Positions 7,916 through 17,932 of a stretch of 64,000 bases of DNA are shown here, one piece after another. Source of the DNA: Pseudomonadota bacterium. Its GTDB lineage: Bacteria; Pseudomonadota; Gammaproteobacteria; Steroidobacterales; Steroidobacteraceae. Within the stretch, counting starts at the first letter, position 1. Each line of letters begins with the position of its first letter. The stretch covers positions 186,001 through 250,000 of the forward strand of contig JANXUT010000053.1 in assembly GCA_025356075.1 (NCBI GenBank), written 5' to 3'. The translations under genes were made by a program, and so were the position numbers. The notes below the pieces were generated by a model. The model was not told the DNA's origin and ran no database searches. It worked only from the letters and a program-made list of their open reading frames with translations.

Positions 7916-9868
7916 TCAGTCGGGACGAGCCGCGATGCCGTAGGCAGCTACCCGTCCAGCCGTGACCATTGCGACGACCCCGGTTCGAAACTGCCACCAG
8001 GACGTGCCGTATTCTTCCGGAGAACGGCTCAGCGGCTCGCCGTACCGGGCGATCATTTCAGTCGTGCTGAGCCGCGTCAGGTAGGCCAGTTCCGGCGGGG
8101 CGGATGACGCATCGCCTGTGAACACAACGGCATAGACGCGGCTCGTGGATGCAGTTATGTCGGGCGTAAGGTAAACGTCGAGCAGCCCGTCGTGTGCGGG
8201 GTCGACGGCGTTATAGACCAGGCGGTCCTGCAGCCGTCGCACCGGCTCGCCGCGGGCGTTCGTCAGGGCCGCAAGGGTCATGCCGATCGAAACGCCAGCG
8301 AGCGACTGGACCGACGGTCCTAGCGCAGTCCGAGGGATCGGGTGATTGTTTTCGTCATACGCAGTGCGGGGGTGCAATCGCCCCGTCGCCAGCGATCCGC
8401 CGACGAGAAGCGCCGCGCCGACGACGACCGTCAGCGCGCGTGTCCACTGGGCCGTCCAGGAGCGCTCGTCGCGGCCTGAGTCGAGCGGCCGAGCCAGCAG
8501 CAGGCCGATCAGAAAGCCGGCACACAGGCCGCCGAGGTGCGCGGCGTTGTCGATTCCGCCTATCCGTGCTCCATTCAGGAGGTTGTAGGCAATGAATATC
8601 GCGATGCTCGTGCGCTGACGCGCGAGGACCGACTTCGGTACGCCGCCACGATTTCGCAGAAAGAACGCAAGGAGGGCGCCGAACACGCCGAAGATTGCGC
8701 CGGAGGCGCCAGCGCCGTTCACGAGGGGATGCCAGAGCAGGCTCGCAACGCTGCCGGCGACTCCGGCGCACAGATAGATCACGAGGTAGCGCGCGGTTCC
8801 GAAAATCCGCTCAGCGACGGCGCCATTTACGGACAGTGCGTACATGTTGAACGCGAGGTGCAAGATGCCGAAGTGCAGGAAGGTGCTCGTGAGCAGCCGC
8901 CACCATTCGCCACCGAGGGTCAGGGGCGTGTAGTCGGAGCCGAATCGGACCATCGTCTCCGCGTTGGGCACCCAGAAGCCCGCGCCATTGAGCGCGCAGG
9001 CGACGAATGCCAGCACGTTGATGGATACGAGCGTGTATGTAGCGGGAGCCCATCGCGATAGTGCGGCGAGGCTCGCGTCGAACGTGGCCGCCTCCGCCAT
9101 CGCCGGCACGAACTCGGGGTTCGTAGTCCGTGGCAACCGTTTGGCGATCCCCGCCGCTTCCGTCGTGTCCACCGCCTGAAAGCGGACGCTGCGTACTGGA
9201 CGATCCGGTTCGGCAATTTCGAACGCCAGCCGATCGCCGACTACCTCGAGGTTCCGGACGCTGGAAATCGGGTACGTGAATGTCGTTGGCTTCGGCGTCC
9301 GGAACGCGCGCGGTACGCGCGAATAGAGCCGCAGATCGGACCCAAAGAAGCTGATGTCGCCCGGGCCGGCCCACTGGCGACCACCTTTCGGGAATCCGCC
9401 CGCGGTCTTATCCGCAGGCCCGAACGTGACGTAGAAAAGCTCGGCGCCGGGCTCAGCACGCAATCCGACCGCTGAAGCTCCGTCGGCGCGCTCCGCAGCG
9501 ACGAGAGGCGGGCTGAACGCGCGCGCCGCTGTCTTGCCGATGAAGCGAACCGGGATCGAGGATCCGACCTGCAGTCCCATCGCCGCGATCGCGCGGTCGC
9601 TCGTTTGCTGGGTTGTACGGACCAGCCGACCGCCGGCCGTCGGCGCGAACTCGAACAGGAGTGTCTGGCGCATGCCACGATCCGGCGAACTGAGTGCTGT
9701 AACCGTTGCTACGGCCGCAGCGCCGTCCGCTACGATTCGGCGGCGGTCGTAGCGTCGCTCGCGCAGCGCGATCACGATCGGCGCGATGACCATCCATAGG
9801 AACGCCGCGACGATCGTGCCGAGGATCATAAACGCCGCAGATTTGCCCATCGGCTCGCGCTCCGCCAT
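7916..9868 (-). CDS. Rhomboid intramembrane serine protease with extra N- and C-terminal domains
   Basis: A 650-residue protein in three parts. Residues about 13-35 form a membrane helix followed by a soluble DUF3592-like region (about 40-250) with paired VATVTALSSPDRG and IPVRFIGKTA strands. A rhomboid core (about 270-490) has the GASG motif with Ser389 and NAAHLGG with His444, so the dyad is intact. After the last helix, residues about 520-650 hold two similar segments, one beginning VSIGMTLAALTNARGEP and one LSTTEMIARYGEP, each followed by beta-rich sequence, recalling SmpA/BLIP-like repeats. A better ribosome binding site (GGAG) precedes the in-frame ATG at 9850. Base composition looks less GC-rich than neighbours. 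Substrate and role unknown. Confidence 0.85.
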   Translation of the reverse strand: MAEREPMGKSAAFMILGTIVAAFLWMVIAPIVIALRERRYDRRRIVADGAAAVATVTALSSPDRGMRQTLLFEFAPTAGGRLVRTTQQTSDRAIAAMGLQVGSSIPVRFIGKTAARAFSPPLVAAERADGASAVGLRAEPGAELFYVTFGPADKTAGGFPKGGRQWAGPGDISFFGSDLRLYSRVPRAFRTPKPTTFTYPISSVRNLEVVGDRLAFEIAEPDRPVRSVRFQAVDTTEAAGIAKRLPRTTNPEFVPAMAEAATFDASLAALSRWAPATYTLVSINVLAFVACALNGAGFWVPNAETMVRFGSDYTPLTLGGEWWRLLTSTFLHFGILHLAFNMYALSVNGAVAERIFGTARYLVIYLCAGVAGSVASLLWHPLVNGAGASGAIFGVFGALLAFFLRNRGGVPKSVLARQRTSIAIFIAYNLLNGARIGGIDNAAHLGGLCAGFLIGLLLARPLDSGRDERSWTAQWTRALTVVVGAALLVGGSLATGRLHPRTAYDENNHPIPRTALGPSVQSLAGVSIGMTLAALTNARGEPVRRLQDRLVYNAVDPAHDGLLDVYLTPDITASTSRVYAVVFTGDASSAPPELAYLTRLSTTEMIARYGEPLSRSPEEYGTSWWQFRTGVVAMVTAGRVAAYGIAARPD

Positions 9869-9912
9869 CCACTAGCAAGGTCGAGCGGCTCAGCCGGCAA
9901 TTCCGGCCGGCA

Positions 9913-9955
9913 GCAGACACCACCACGGGCGCGAGGCGCCCGTGGTGGTGTCTGC
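9913..9955 (-). terminator. Perfect 20-bp hairpin with GAG/CTC loop after hppA
   Basis: Two perfectly complementary 20-base arms (9913-9932 and 9936-9955) flank a three-base loop. It starts 8 bases after the hppA stop codon and ends about 45 bases before the rhomboid start. There is no T-run after it on the minus strand, so it is either a U-less terminator or a 3'-end stabiliser that uncouples the rhomboid gene from hppA. Confidence 0.6.
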
Positions 9956-9962
9956 GAATCGG

Positions 9963-12020
<2,058 letters not shown>

Positions 12021-12152
12021 GGATTTCTCCCCGTCCTAGTCCCGACAATGATTCATGGTTTCTTGACCGGACCGGCGGCATCCAGTGCCTGCCCGGGCCG
12101 GCAAGTGACTGAAATGCTTCCGTTTTCCGGGGCAGCCCAAAAAGGGCCGCGC

Positions 12153-12158
12153 ATTATA
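12153..12158 (-). promoter_or_regulatory. Candidate -10 element for hppA overlapping the pfk stop codon
   Basis: A perfect TATAAT on the minus strand overlaps the TAA of the phosphofructokinase gene, 133 bases before the hppA start. No convincing -35 hexamer is present. The leader between holds an imperfect 18-base palindrome (12086-12103) centred on CCCGGG, of unknown meaning. Confidence 0.35.
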
Positions 12159-13434
12159 CCTTGAAGTCCGTCGCCAACTTGCGCCGGACGGGCGCGTTCT
12201 TGAGTTCAACGTAATCCGGCAGCCCGTCGCGGTAGGGCGGCGGGTCCTCGCCCGCGATCAGCGGGGCGAGGTAGCGCCGGCAGGCTGCGGTGATGCCAAA
12301 GCCATCCGCGGTGATGAATTCCTTAGGCACCGTCTTCTCGACATTGGCGACCGCCTCGAGCGGCGCCGACCTGATCGTCCAGCGGTAGGGCTTGTTCGAG
12401 GTGCGGATGATGACCGGCAGCACCGCGTTCTGGCCCTTGAGCGCGAACTCGACCGCCGCCTTGCCGACCGCATAGGCCTGCAGGACGTCGGTCTTGGAGG
12501 CGATGTGGCGGGCCGCCCGCTGCAGGTAGTCGGCCACCGCCCAGTGGTACTTGTAGCCGAGCCCGTCCTTCACGATGCGGGCGATCTCGGGCGCCGCGCC
12601 GCCCAACTGCGAATGGCCGAAGGCGTCCGTCGTGCCCGCCTCGGCGAGAAACTTGCCGCCCGGCCCCCTGACGCCCTCGGACACGACGATCACGCAATAG
12701 CCGCGGGAGCCGACGCAGTCCTTCACCCGGTCGAGGAAGGGCTTCTGCTCGAAGGGCACTTCCGGGAACAGGATGATGTGCGGCGCATCGCCCGCCTTCC
12801 TGGCGGCGAGGCCACCGGCCGCCGCGATCCAGCCGGCGTGGCGCCCCATGACCTCGAGGATGAACACCTTCGTGGAGGTGCGCGCCATCGAGGCGACATC
12901 GAGCGCGGCCTCGCGCGTCGACACCGCCACGTACTTCGCGACCGAGCCGAAGCCCGGGCAGCAGTCGGTGACCGGCAGGTCGTTGTCGACCGTCTTCGGT
13001 ACGCCCACGCACACGATCGGGTAGCCGAGCTCCGCCCCGATCTTCGACACCTTGAGCGCGGTGTCCATCGAATCGTTGCCGCCGTTGTAGAAGAAATAGC
13101 CGATGTCGTGCGCGCGGAACACCTCGATGAGGCGTTCGTACTTGGCGCGGTCCTGCTCGATGCTCTTCAGCTTGTAGCGGGCGGAGCCGAAGGCGCCCGC
13201 CGGCGTGTACCTGAGCGCGCGGATCGCCGCCTTGCTCTCGCGCGAGGTGTCGATCAGGTCCTCGGTCAGCGCGCCGACGATGCCGTGCCGACCCGCGTAG
13301 AGCTTGCCGATGCGCTTCGGGTGCTTGCGGCACGCGTCGATGACCCCCGCCGCGGAGGCGTTGATGACGGCGGTGACGCCGCCGGACTGGGCGTAGAACG
13401 CGTTGCGCTTCGGGGCGGGCTTGGGACGCGGCAT
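12154..13434 (-). CDS. pfp: 6-phosphofructokinase, predicted pyrophosphate-dependent
   Basis: Converts fructose 6-phosphate and PPi to fructose 1,6-bisphosphate and phosphate, reversibly. The 426-aa protein has YAQSGGVTAVINAS at the phosphate-donor site, GGND at 118-121 and PKTVDND at 146-152. ATP enzymes have GGDG and a glycine before TIDND; the Asp121 and Lys147 seen here are the two residues that mark PPi-dependent enzymes and block ATP binding. MGRHAGWIAAAGGLAA is the sugar-phosphate site. A GGAG ribosome binding site precedes the ATG. It is divergent from adk (172-base gap) and upstream of hppA, whose product consumes or makes the same PPi. Confidence 0.93.
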   Translation of the reverse strand: MPRPKPAPKRNAFYAQSGGVTAVINASAAGVIDACRKHPKRIGKLYAGRHGIVGALTEDLIDTSRESKAAIRALRYTPAGAFGSARYKLKSIEQDRAKYERLIEVFRAHDIGYFFYNGGNDSMDTALKVSKIGAELGYPIVCVGVPKTVDNDLPVTDCCPGFGSVAKYVAVSTREAALDVASMARTSTKVFILEVMGRHAGWIAAAGGLAARKAGDAPHIILFPEVPFEQKPFLDRVKDCVGSRGYCVIVVSEGVRGPGGKFLAEAGTTDAFGHSQLGGAAPEIARIVKDGLGYKYHWAVADYLQRAARHIASKTDVLQAYAVGKAAVEFALKGQNAVLPVIIRTSNKPYRWTIRSAPLEAVANVEKTVPKEFITADGFGITAACRRYLAPLIAGEDPPPYRDGLPDYVELKNAPVRRKLATDFKV

Positions 13435-13606
13435 GAACTCAACTCCGGAGGACGAGGGCAGGCCGAGAGGATACCCGCTCGCGGCGAACGGCTGAAACGC
13501 CGACGGTGGCAGCGGATTTGACGCTACGGGGACGGGGCGGCAGCATATCCGGACAAGTGCGGCCGAGGGGAACCTTGGGGGACCGCTCCGCCACGAGAAT
13601 TAGACA

Positions 13607-14269
13607 ATGCGAATCGTGCTCCTCGGCGCACCCGGGTCCGGGAAAGGCACCCAGGCCCAGCGGCTGATCGACAAGTACCGGGTACCGCAGGTATCGACGG
13701 GCGACCTGTTGCGCGCGGCGGTCGCCGCCGGCAGCGAGCTTGGGCGGCGCGCCAAGGCGACGATGGATGCGGGCAAGCTCGTCGACGATGAAACGATGCT
13801 CGGCATCATCCGCGAGCGCCTCGCTGCGCCCGACGCCGCGCGCGGCTTCATCCTCGATGGCTTCCCGCGGACGATCGTCCAGGCCGACGGGCTCGGCGCG
13901 CTCCTGACCGACATCGGCCAGCCGCTCGAGGCGGTCGTGCTCATGAACGTCGACGAGCAGCAGCTCTTCAAGCGCCTCACGGGGCGGCGCACCTGCCGCA
14001 CCTGCGGGCGCGTGTTCAACGTCTACACGGCCCCGCCCTCCAAGCCCCCGCCGTGCTCGGGGCAGTGCGAGGCGCCGGAGCTCTTCCAGCGCCCGGATGA
14101 CAGCGAGGCGACGATAGGCAAGCGACTCGAGGTGTACGGCGCCCAGACGCGGCCGCTCATCGAGTACTACCGGGCGCGCGGGCTGCTGCGCACGGTCGAT
14201 GCCGAGGGCGACATCGACCGCGTGACCGAGCGGCTCGAAGCGGCCCTCAAGGGCGGCGCGGGCGCCTGA
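13607..14269 (+). CDS. adk: Adenylate kinase
   Basis: Interconverts ATP + AMP and 2 ADP in the cytosol. 220 aa, with the P-loop GAPGSGKGTQAQ at residues 7-18, the AMP-binding block STGDLLRAAV, and DGFPRTIVQAD. The LID (about 125-165) carries four cysteines, CRTC followed after 16 residues by CSGQC, spaced like the zinc-binding LID of many Gram-positive enzymes; the E. coli enzyme lacks these cysteines. The second pair is C-x3-C instead of C-x2-C. ELFQRPDDSE follows. It converges closely on rnd (five bases between) and is divergent from the phosphofructokinase. Confidence 0.97.
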   Translation: MRIVLLGAPGSGKGTQAQRLIDKYRVPQVSTGDLLRAAVAAGSELGRRAKATMDAGKLVDDETMLGIIRERLAAPDAARGFILDGFPRTIVQADGLGALLTDIGQPLEAVVLMNVDEQQLFKRLTGRRTCRTCGRVFNVYTAPPSKPPPCSGQCEAPELFQRPDDSEATIGKRLEVYGAQTRPLIEYYRARGLLRTVDAEGDIDRVTERLEAALKGGAGA

Positions 14270-14274
14270 TCCCC

Positions 14275-15381
14275 TCAGCCGCCGCCAAGCGCGGCGGTGA
14301 GTGGCAGGGTAAGCGCCTCGGCGCGCCAGCCGCCAAATACCTCCGCCGGCGCCTCGCCGTGCGCGATGCGCCTAAGGTCGCGCTGCGTCGCGAGCACCTC
14401 CGGCGCAAGCTCGAGTTCCGTCGCGATCGCGCGTGCCCGCTCGGTGAGGCGCCGCGCCCGTTCGCGTTCCTCCAGGCTCGGCCGCGACTCGAGGCGCTGC
14501 ACGATGCCATCGAGCGGCAGCCCGGCGGCCCGCTCGAGCTCGGCCAGGATCGGCGCTCCGAGCTTGCTGGCGGAGGCGCCCGGCATCACATCGAGCGCCT
14601 CGAGCGCCGCCCGGTCGCGCGGCGCCGAGCGCGCGATCGCGCGCAGCGCCTCGTCCGCCAGCAGCCAGCCGCGCGGCAGGTTGCGCCTCAGCGCCTCGGT
14701 CTCGCGCCACGCCGCGAGCACGCGCAGGCGTTGCTGCTCGGGCGGTGGCAGGGCCTCGGTGCCCTTCAGGCGCTGCCAGGCCTCGCCCGGCTTCGGGCGG
14801 TAGAGCTCGGGGTCGGCGAGCGCGCGGCAATCCTCCTCAAGCCACTCCAGCCGGCCGCGCGCGCGCAGCCGCTCCTCGAGGCGTGCGGCGAGCGGCAACA
14901 GCCAGCGGACGTCGTCGGCGGCGTACTCGAGCTGGGCGCGGCTGAGCGGCCGGCGCGTCCAGTCGGTGCGCGCCTGGCTCTTCTCGAGCGGCTGGCCGAG
15001 CTCGCGCTCGACGAGATCGGCGTAGCCGATCTGCGCGGCGTGGCCGAGGAGCGCGGCCGCGATCTGCGTGTCGATGAGCGGCGCGACCGGGGTCCGGGTC
15101 AGCGGCAGGAGCACCTCGAGGTCCTGGCGGCCGGCGTGCAGCACCTTGGGGAGGCGAGCGTCCGTGAGGAGCGCGGCGAGCGGCGCAAGGTCGAGGTCCG
15201 CAAGCGGGTCGATGAGCGCGACGGCCTCGCCGTCCCCGAGCTGCACCAGCGCAAGCTCGGCGAGGTAGGTGCGCTCGCGCAGGAACTCGGTGTCGAGTGC
15301 GAGGCGCTCGCCCCGGGCGAAGCCGGCGGTCGCGGCGGCGAGTGCGGCGGAGTCGGAGATCAGCGTCAGCGGGATCGTCAC
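14275..15381 (-). CDS. rnd: Ribonuclease D
   Basis: 3'-5' exoribonuclease that trims tRNA precursors. From GTG at 15381 the protein has 368 aa: a DEDDy exonuclease domain at about 1-180 (LALDTEFLRERTY as Exo I, VLHAGRQDLEVLLPL as Exo II, YAADDVRWLLPL with the Exo III tyrosine/aspartate) and an HRDC-containing C-terminal half (LAAWRETEALRRNLPRGWLL). The open frame extends to 15447, but the upstream part has no similarity and would overlap the divergent gene. No strong ribosome binding site is visible before the GTG. Length matches E. coli RNase D (375 aa). Confidence 0.92.
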   Translation of the reverse strand: MTIPLTLISDSAALAAATAGFARGERLALDTEFLRERTYLAELALVQLGDGEAVALIDPLADLDLAPLAALLTDARLPKVLHAGRQDLEVLLPLTRTPVAPLIDTQIAAALLGHAAQIGYADLVERELGQPLEKSQARTDWTRRPLSRAQLEYAADDVRWLLPLAARLEERLRARGRLEWLEEDCRALADPELYRPKPGEAWQRLKGTEALPPPEQQRLRVLAAWRETEALRRNLPRGWLLADEALRAIARSAPRDRAALEALDVMPGASASKLGAPILAELERAAGLPLDGIVQRLESRPSLEERERARRLTERARAIATELELAPEVLATQRDLRRIAHGEAPAEVFGGWRAEALTLPLTAALGGG

Positions 15382-15420
15382 GGGTACTGTTGGCCGGCAG
15401 GTTACAATCGACGACGCATT

Positions 15421-15966
15421 ATGCGGGTCGCGAGCGTGCGATCCCAACTCGGAACGGTGATGCTCGGCCCAATCGGCGTCTTCTGGGACATCGTCTTGCT
15501 GCGCCGCGGGCCGCGCGACCTGCCGGCCGCGTGGCCGCTATTGGCGGCGGCGGCGATGGCCTCCTTCGCGATCGAGTTCGGCATGATCGCGAGCCGGGTG
15601 GGCGCGGGCTCCGCGCTTGGGCGCGCGGCGCTCGACCTCGCGCTGACGACCGCGGTGTTCTCGACGCTGCTTGGGCTGCGCGGCCAGGGCCATCGCCTGC
15701 TGCAGACGCTGACGGCGCTCTTTGGCGTGGATGCGCTCCTGTCGTTGCCACTCGCGGTACTCGCGCTCTACTCGAGCGGCGACGCGCAGCAGCTCCTGCC
15801 GGCGCTCCTCTTCCTCGCCGTCCTCGCGTGGAACCTGCTCGTCATCGGGCACATCGTGCGCGTGGCGCTCGAGGTGCCGTTGCTGAACGGGGTGGCGGTG
15901 GCGATCAGCTTCACGATCCTCTCCCTGCTGATCCACCGAGCCTGGCCGGCGGCGGTCGCGAGCTGA
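15421..15966 (+). CDS. Uncharacterised integral membrane protein, translationally linked to mpl
   Basis: Not recognised as a named family. From ATG at 15421 it gives 181 aa, largely hydrophobic, with about five predicted membrane helices (near PLLAAAAMASFAIEFGMI, ALDLALTTAVFSTLLGL, DALLSLPLAVLALYS, LLPALLFLAVLAWNLLVI and VAVAISFTILSLLI). No catalytic motif is evident. Its TGA overlaps the ATG of mpl (TGATG), so translation is probably coupled and a link to envelope or peptidoglycan recycling is possible, though unproven. A later ATG (15461) could also be the start. Confidence 0.75.
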   Translation: MRVASVRSQLGTVMLGPIGVFWDIVLLRRGPRDLPAAWPLLAAAAMASFAIEFGMIASRVGAGSALGRAALDLALTTAVFSTLLGLRGQGHRLLQTLTALFGVDALLSLPLAVLALYSSGDAQQLLPALLFLAVLAWNLLVIGHIVRVALEVPLLNGVAVAISFTILSLLIHRAWPAAVAS

Positions 15967-17330
15967 TGCGCGTCCACATCCTCGGCATCTGCGGCACGTT
16001 CATGGGTGGCATCGCCGCGCTCGCGCGCGAGGCGGGCCACGAGGTGACGGGCTCCGACAAGAACGTCTACCCGCCGATGAGCTCGCAGCTCGAGGCGCTC
16101 GGCATCCGCCTGACCGAAGGCTGGGATCCGGCGCAGCTCGATCCCGCGCCCGATGTGGTTATCGTCGGCAACGCGCTCTCGCGCGGCAACCCCGCCATCG
16201 AGGCGATGCTCGACCGCGGGCTTCGCTATGCGTCCGGGCCCGCCTGGCTCGCCGAGCACGTGCTCGGCGGGCGCTGGGTGCTGGCGGTCGCGGGCACCCA
16301 CGGCAAGACCACGACGTCGGGGATGCTGACCTGGATCCTCGAGCACGCGGGGCTCAACCCCGGGTTCCTGATCGGCGGGGTGCCCGGGAACTTCAGCACT
16401 TCCGCGCGCCTCGGCGCGGCGCCCTTCTTCGTCGTCGAGGCGGATGAGTACGACACCGCGTTCTTCGACAAGCGCGCCAAGTTCGTCCACTACCGCCCGC
16501 GCACTGCGATCCTGAACAACCTCGAATTTGATCACGCCGATATCTATCCGGACATCGCGAGCATCCGCCGCATGTTCCATCAGCTGGTGCGCACGGTGCC
16601 CTCGAACGGCCGGCTCATCGCCAACGGCGCGGACGATGAGCTCGCGCTCGCGCTCGCGCTCGGCGCGTGGACTCCGATCGAGCGCTTCGGACGCGAACCC
16701 GGCGCCGAATTCAGCGTCGCCGCGCGCGTGCCCGACTGGTCCGAGTTCGAGCTCTTCCACGGGACGACGACGCTCGGGCGCGCGCGCTGGGGGCTGATCG
16801 GCGCGCACAACGCCGAGAACGCGCTCGCCGCCGTGCTCGCGGCGCGCCACGCGGGCGTGCCGCCGGCGCTCGCGCTCGAGGCGCTCGCGAGCTTCAGGAA
16901 CGCGCGGCGACGCATGGAGGTGCGCGGCACCGTCGGCGGCGTCACGGTCTACGATGACTTCGCGCACCACCCGACCGCGATCGCGATGACGCTCGACGGG
17001 CTGAGACGCAAGGTCGGCGCCGCGCGCATCCTCGCGGTGCTGGAGCCGAGGTCCGCGACAATGCGCCTCGGCGTCCATCGCGACACGCTCGCCGGTTCCT
17101 TCGCCGCCGCCGACCGCGTCTTCCTGTTCGAGTCCCCCGACCTCGGCTGGGACGTGCGCGCCGCGACCGAAGTGCTCGGCACGCGCGGTACGGTCATCGG
17201 CGTCGTCGATGCACTTGCCAAGGCCATCGCCGCCGAGGCACGCGCGGGCGACCATGTGCTCGTGATGAGCAACGGTGGCTTCGGGGGACTGCACGAGAAG
17301 CTGCTGGCGGCGCTTGCGGCCAAGGGCTGA
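15966..17330 (+). CDS. mpl: UDP-N-acetylmuramate:L-alanyl-gamma-D-glutamyl-meso-diaminopimelate ligase
   Basis: Peptidoglycan recycling enzyme that joins recovered murein tripeptide to UDP-MurNAc using ATP. 454 aa in the three-domain Mur ligase fold: an N-terminal Rossmann part (HILGICGTFMGGIAALA), a central ATPase with AVAGTHGKTTTSGML, EADEYDTAFFDKRAKF and NNLEFDHADIY, and a C-terminal domain with DDFAHHPTAI. The full Mpl pattern, including RTAILNNLEFDHADIYPD, separates it from MurC. It is coupled to the preceding membrane-protein gene and followed after two bases by a LON-domain gene, so these form one operon. Confidence 0.96.
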   Translation: MRVHILGICGTFMGGIAALAREAGHEVTGSDKNVYPPMSSQLEALGIRLTEGWDPAQLDPAPDVVIVGNALSRGNPAIEAMLDRGLRYASGPAWLAEHVLGGRWVLAVAGTHGKTTTSGMLTWILEHAGLNPGFLIGGVPGNFSTSARLGAAPFFVVEADEYDTAFFDKRAKFVHYRPRTAILNNLEFDHADIYPDIASIRRMFHQLVRTVPSNGRLIANGADDELALALALGAWTPIERFGREPGAEFSVAARVPDWSEFELFHGTTTLGRARWGLIGAHNAENALAAVLAARHAGVPPALALEALASFRNARRRMEVRGTVGGVTVYDDFAHHPTAIAMTLDGLRRKVGAARILAVLEPRSATMRLGVHRDTLAGSFAAADRVFLFESPDLGWDVRAATEVLGTRGTVIGVVDALAKAIAAEARAGDHVLVMSNGGFGGLHEKLLAALAAKG

Positions 17331-17332
17331 GG

Positions 17333-17926
17333 ATGCGCACGCTACCGCTCTTCCCGCTCGCCTCGGTGCTCTTTCCAGGCGGCCCGCTGGCGCTTCGCAT
17401 CTTCGAGCCGCGCTACGTCGACATGGTCGGGCGCTGCATGCGCTCATCGACCGGATTTGGCGTCGTGCTGCTGGTCGAGGGCCGCGAGGCCGGGCGCGGT
17501 GCGATGACGACGGCGGCGATCGGCACGGAGGCCGGCATCGTCGACTTCAACCGCCTCGACGACGGGCTCCTCGGCCTCACCTGCATCGGCCGCGAGCGCG
17601 TGCGGATCCTGCGCGCGTGGCGGCAGGAAGACGGGCTCAACCTCGCCGAGGTCGAGGACCTGCCGGCCGATCCGCCCGCGGCGGTTCCCGCGGCCTGCGC
17701 GCACCTGCCGGAGGCGCTGAGGCGGCTGTACCCCGAGCTCGAGCCGATCTACACGTGGGTTGCGCCCAGGTGGGAGGACGCCGGCTGGATCGGCAACCGC
17801 CTCGCCGAGCTCGCGCCGCTCGATGCGTGCGTGAAGCAGACGCTGCTCGAGTTCGAGGATCCGCTCGAGCGGCTCAACTACCTCGCGCCCATGATCCGCT
17901 TGAGCGCCGAGCAGATCGACAGCTGA
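17333..17926 (+). CDS. LON substrate-binding-domain protein
   Basis: 197-residue protein formed by the N-terminal domain of Lon protease alone, without ATPase or protease parts. It opens with LPLFPLASVLFPGGPLALRIFEPRYVDMV, the classic start of this domain, then GFGVVLLVEGREAG and IGTEAGIVDF, with TCIGRERVRIL. Stand-alone LON domains are common in proteobacteria (YcaN/PUA-like type) and may act as adaptor or substrate-recognition proteins; no function has been fixed. It lies two bases after mpl, in the same operon, and converges on a CPBP gene. Confidence 0.92.
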   Translation: MRTLPLFPLASVLFPGGPLALRIFEPRYVDMVGRCMRSSTGFGVVLLVEGREAGRGAMTTAAIGTEAGIVDFNRLDDGLLGLTCIGRERVRILRAWRQEDGLNLAEVEDLPADPPAAVPAACAHLPEALRRLYPELEPIYTWVAPRWEDAGWIGNRLAELAPLDACVKQTLLEFEDPLERLNYLAPMIRLSAEQIDS

Positions 17927-17932
17927 GCTGGG

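Noticed and set aside
12086-12103. Imperfect palindrome around CCCGGG in the hppA leader
   Set aside because: Two mismatched positions and a GC-rich base; such dyads are expected by chance here.
13560-13610. ATTAGACAAT in front of adk, like the one before tkt
   Set aside because: The motif overlaps the adk start codon, and no -35 lies at a workable distance. Treated as coincidence.
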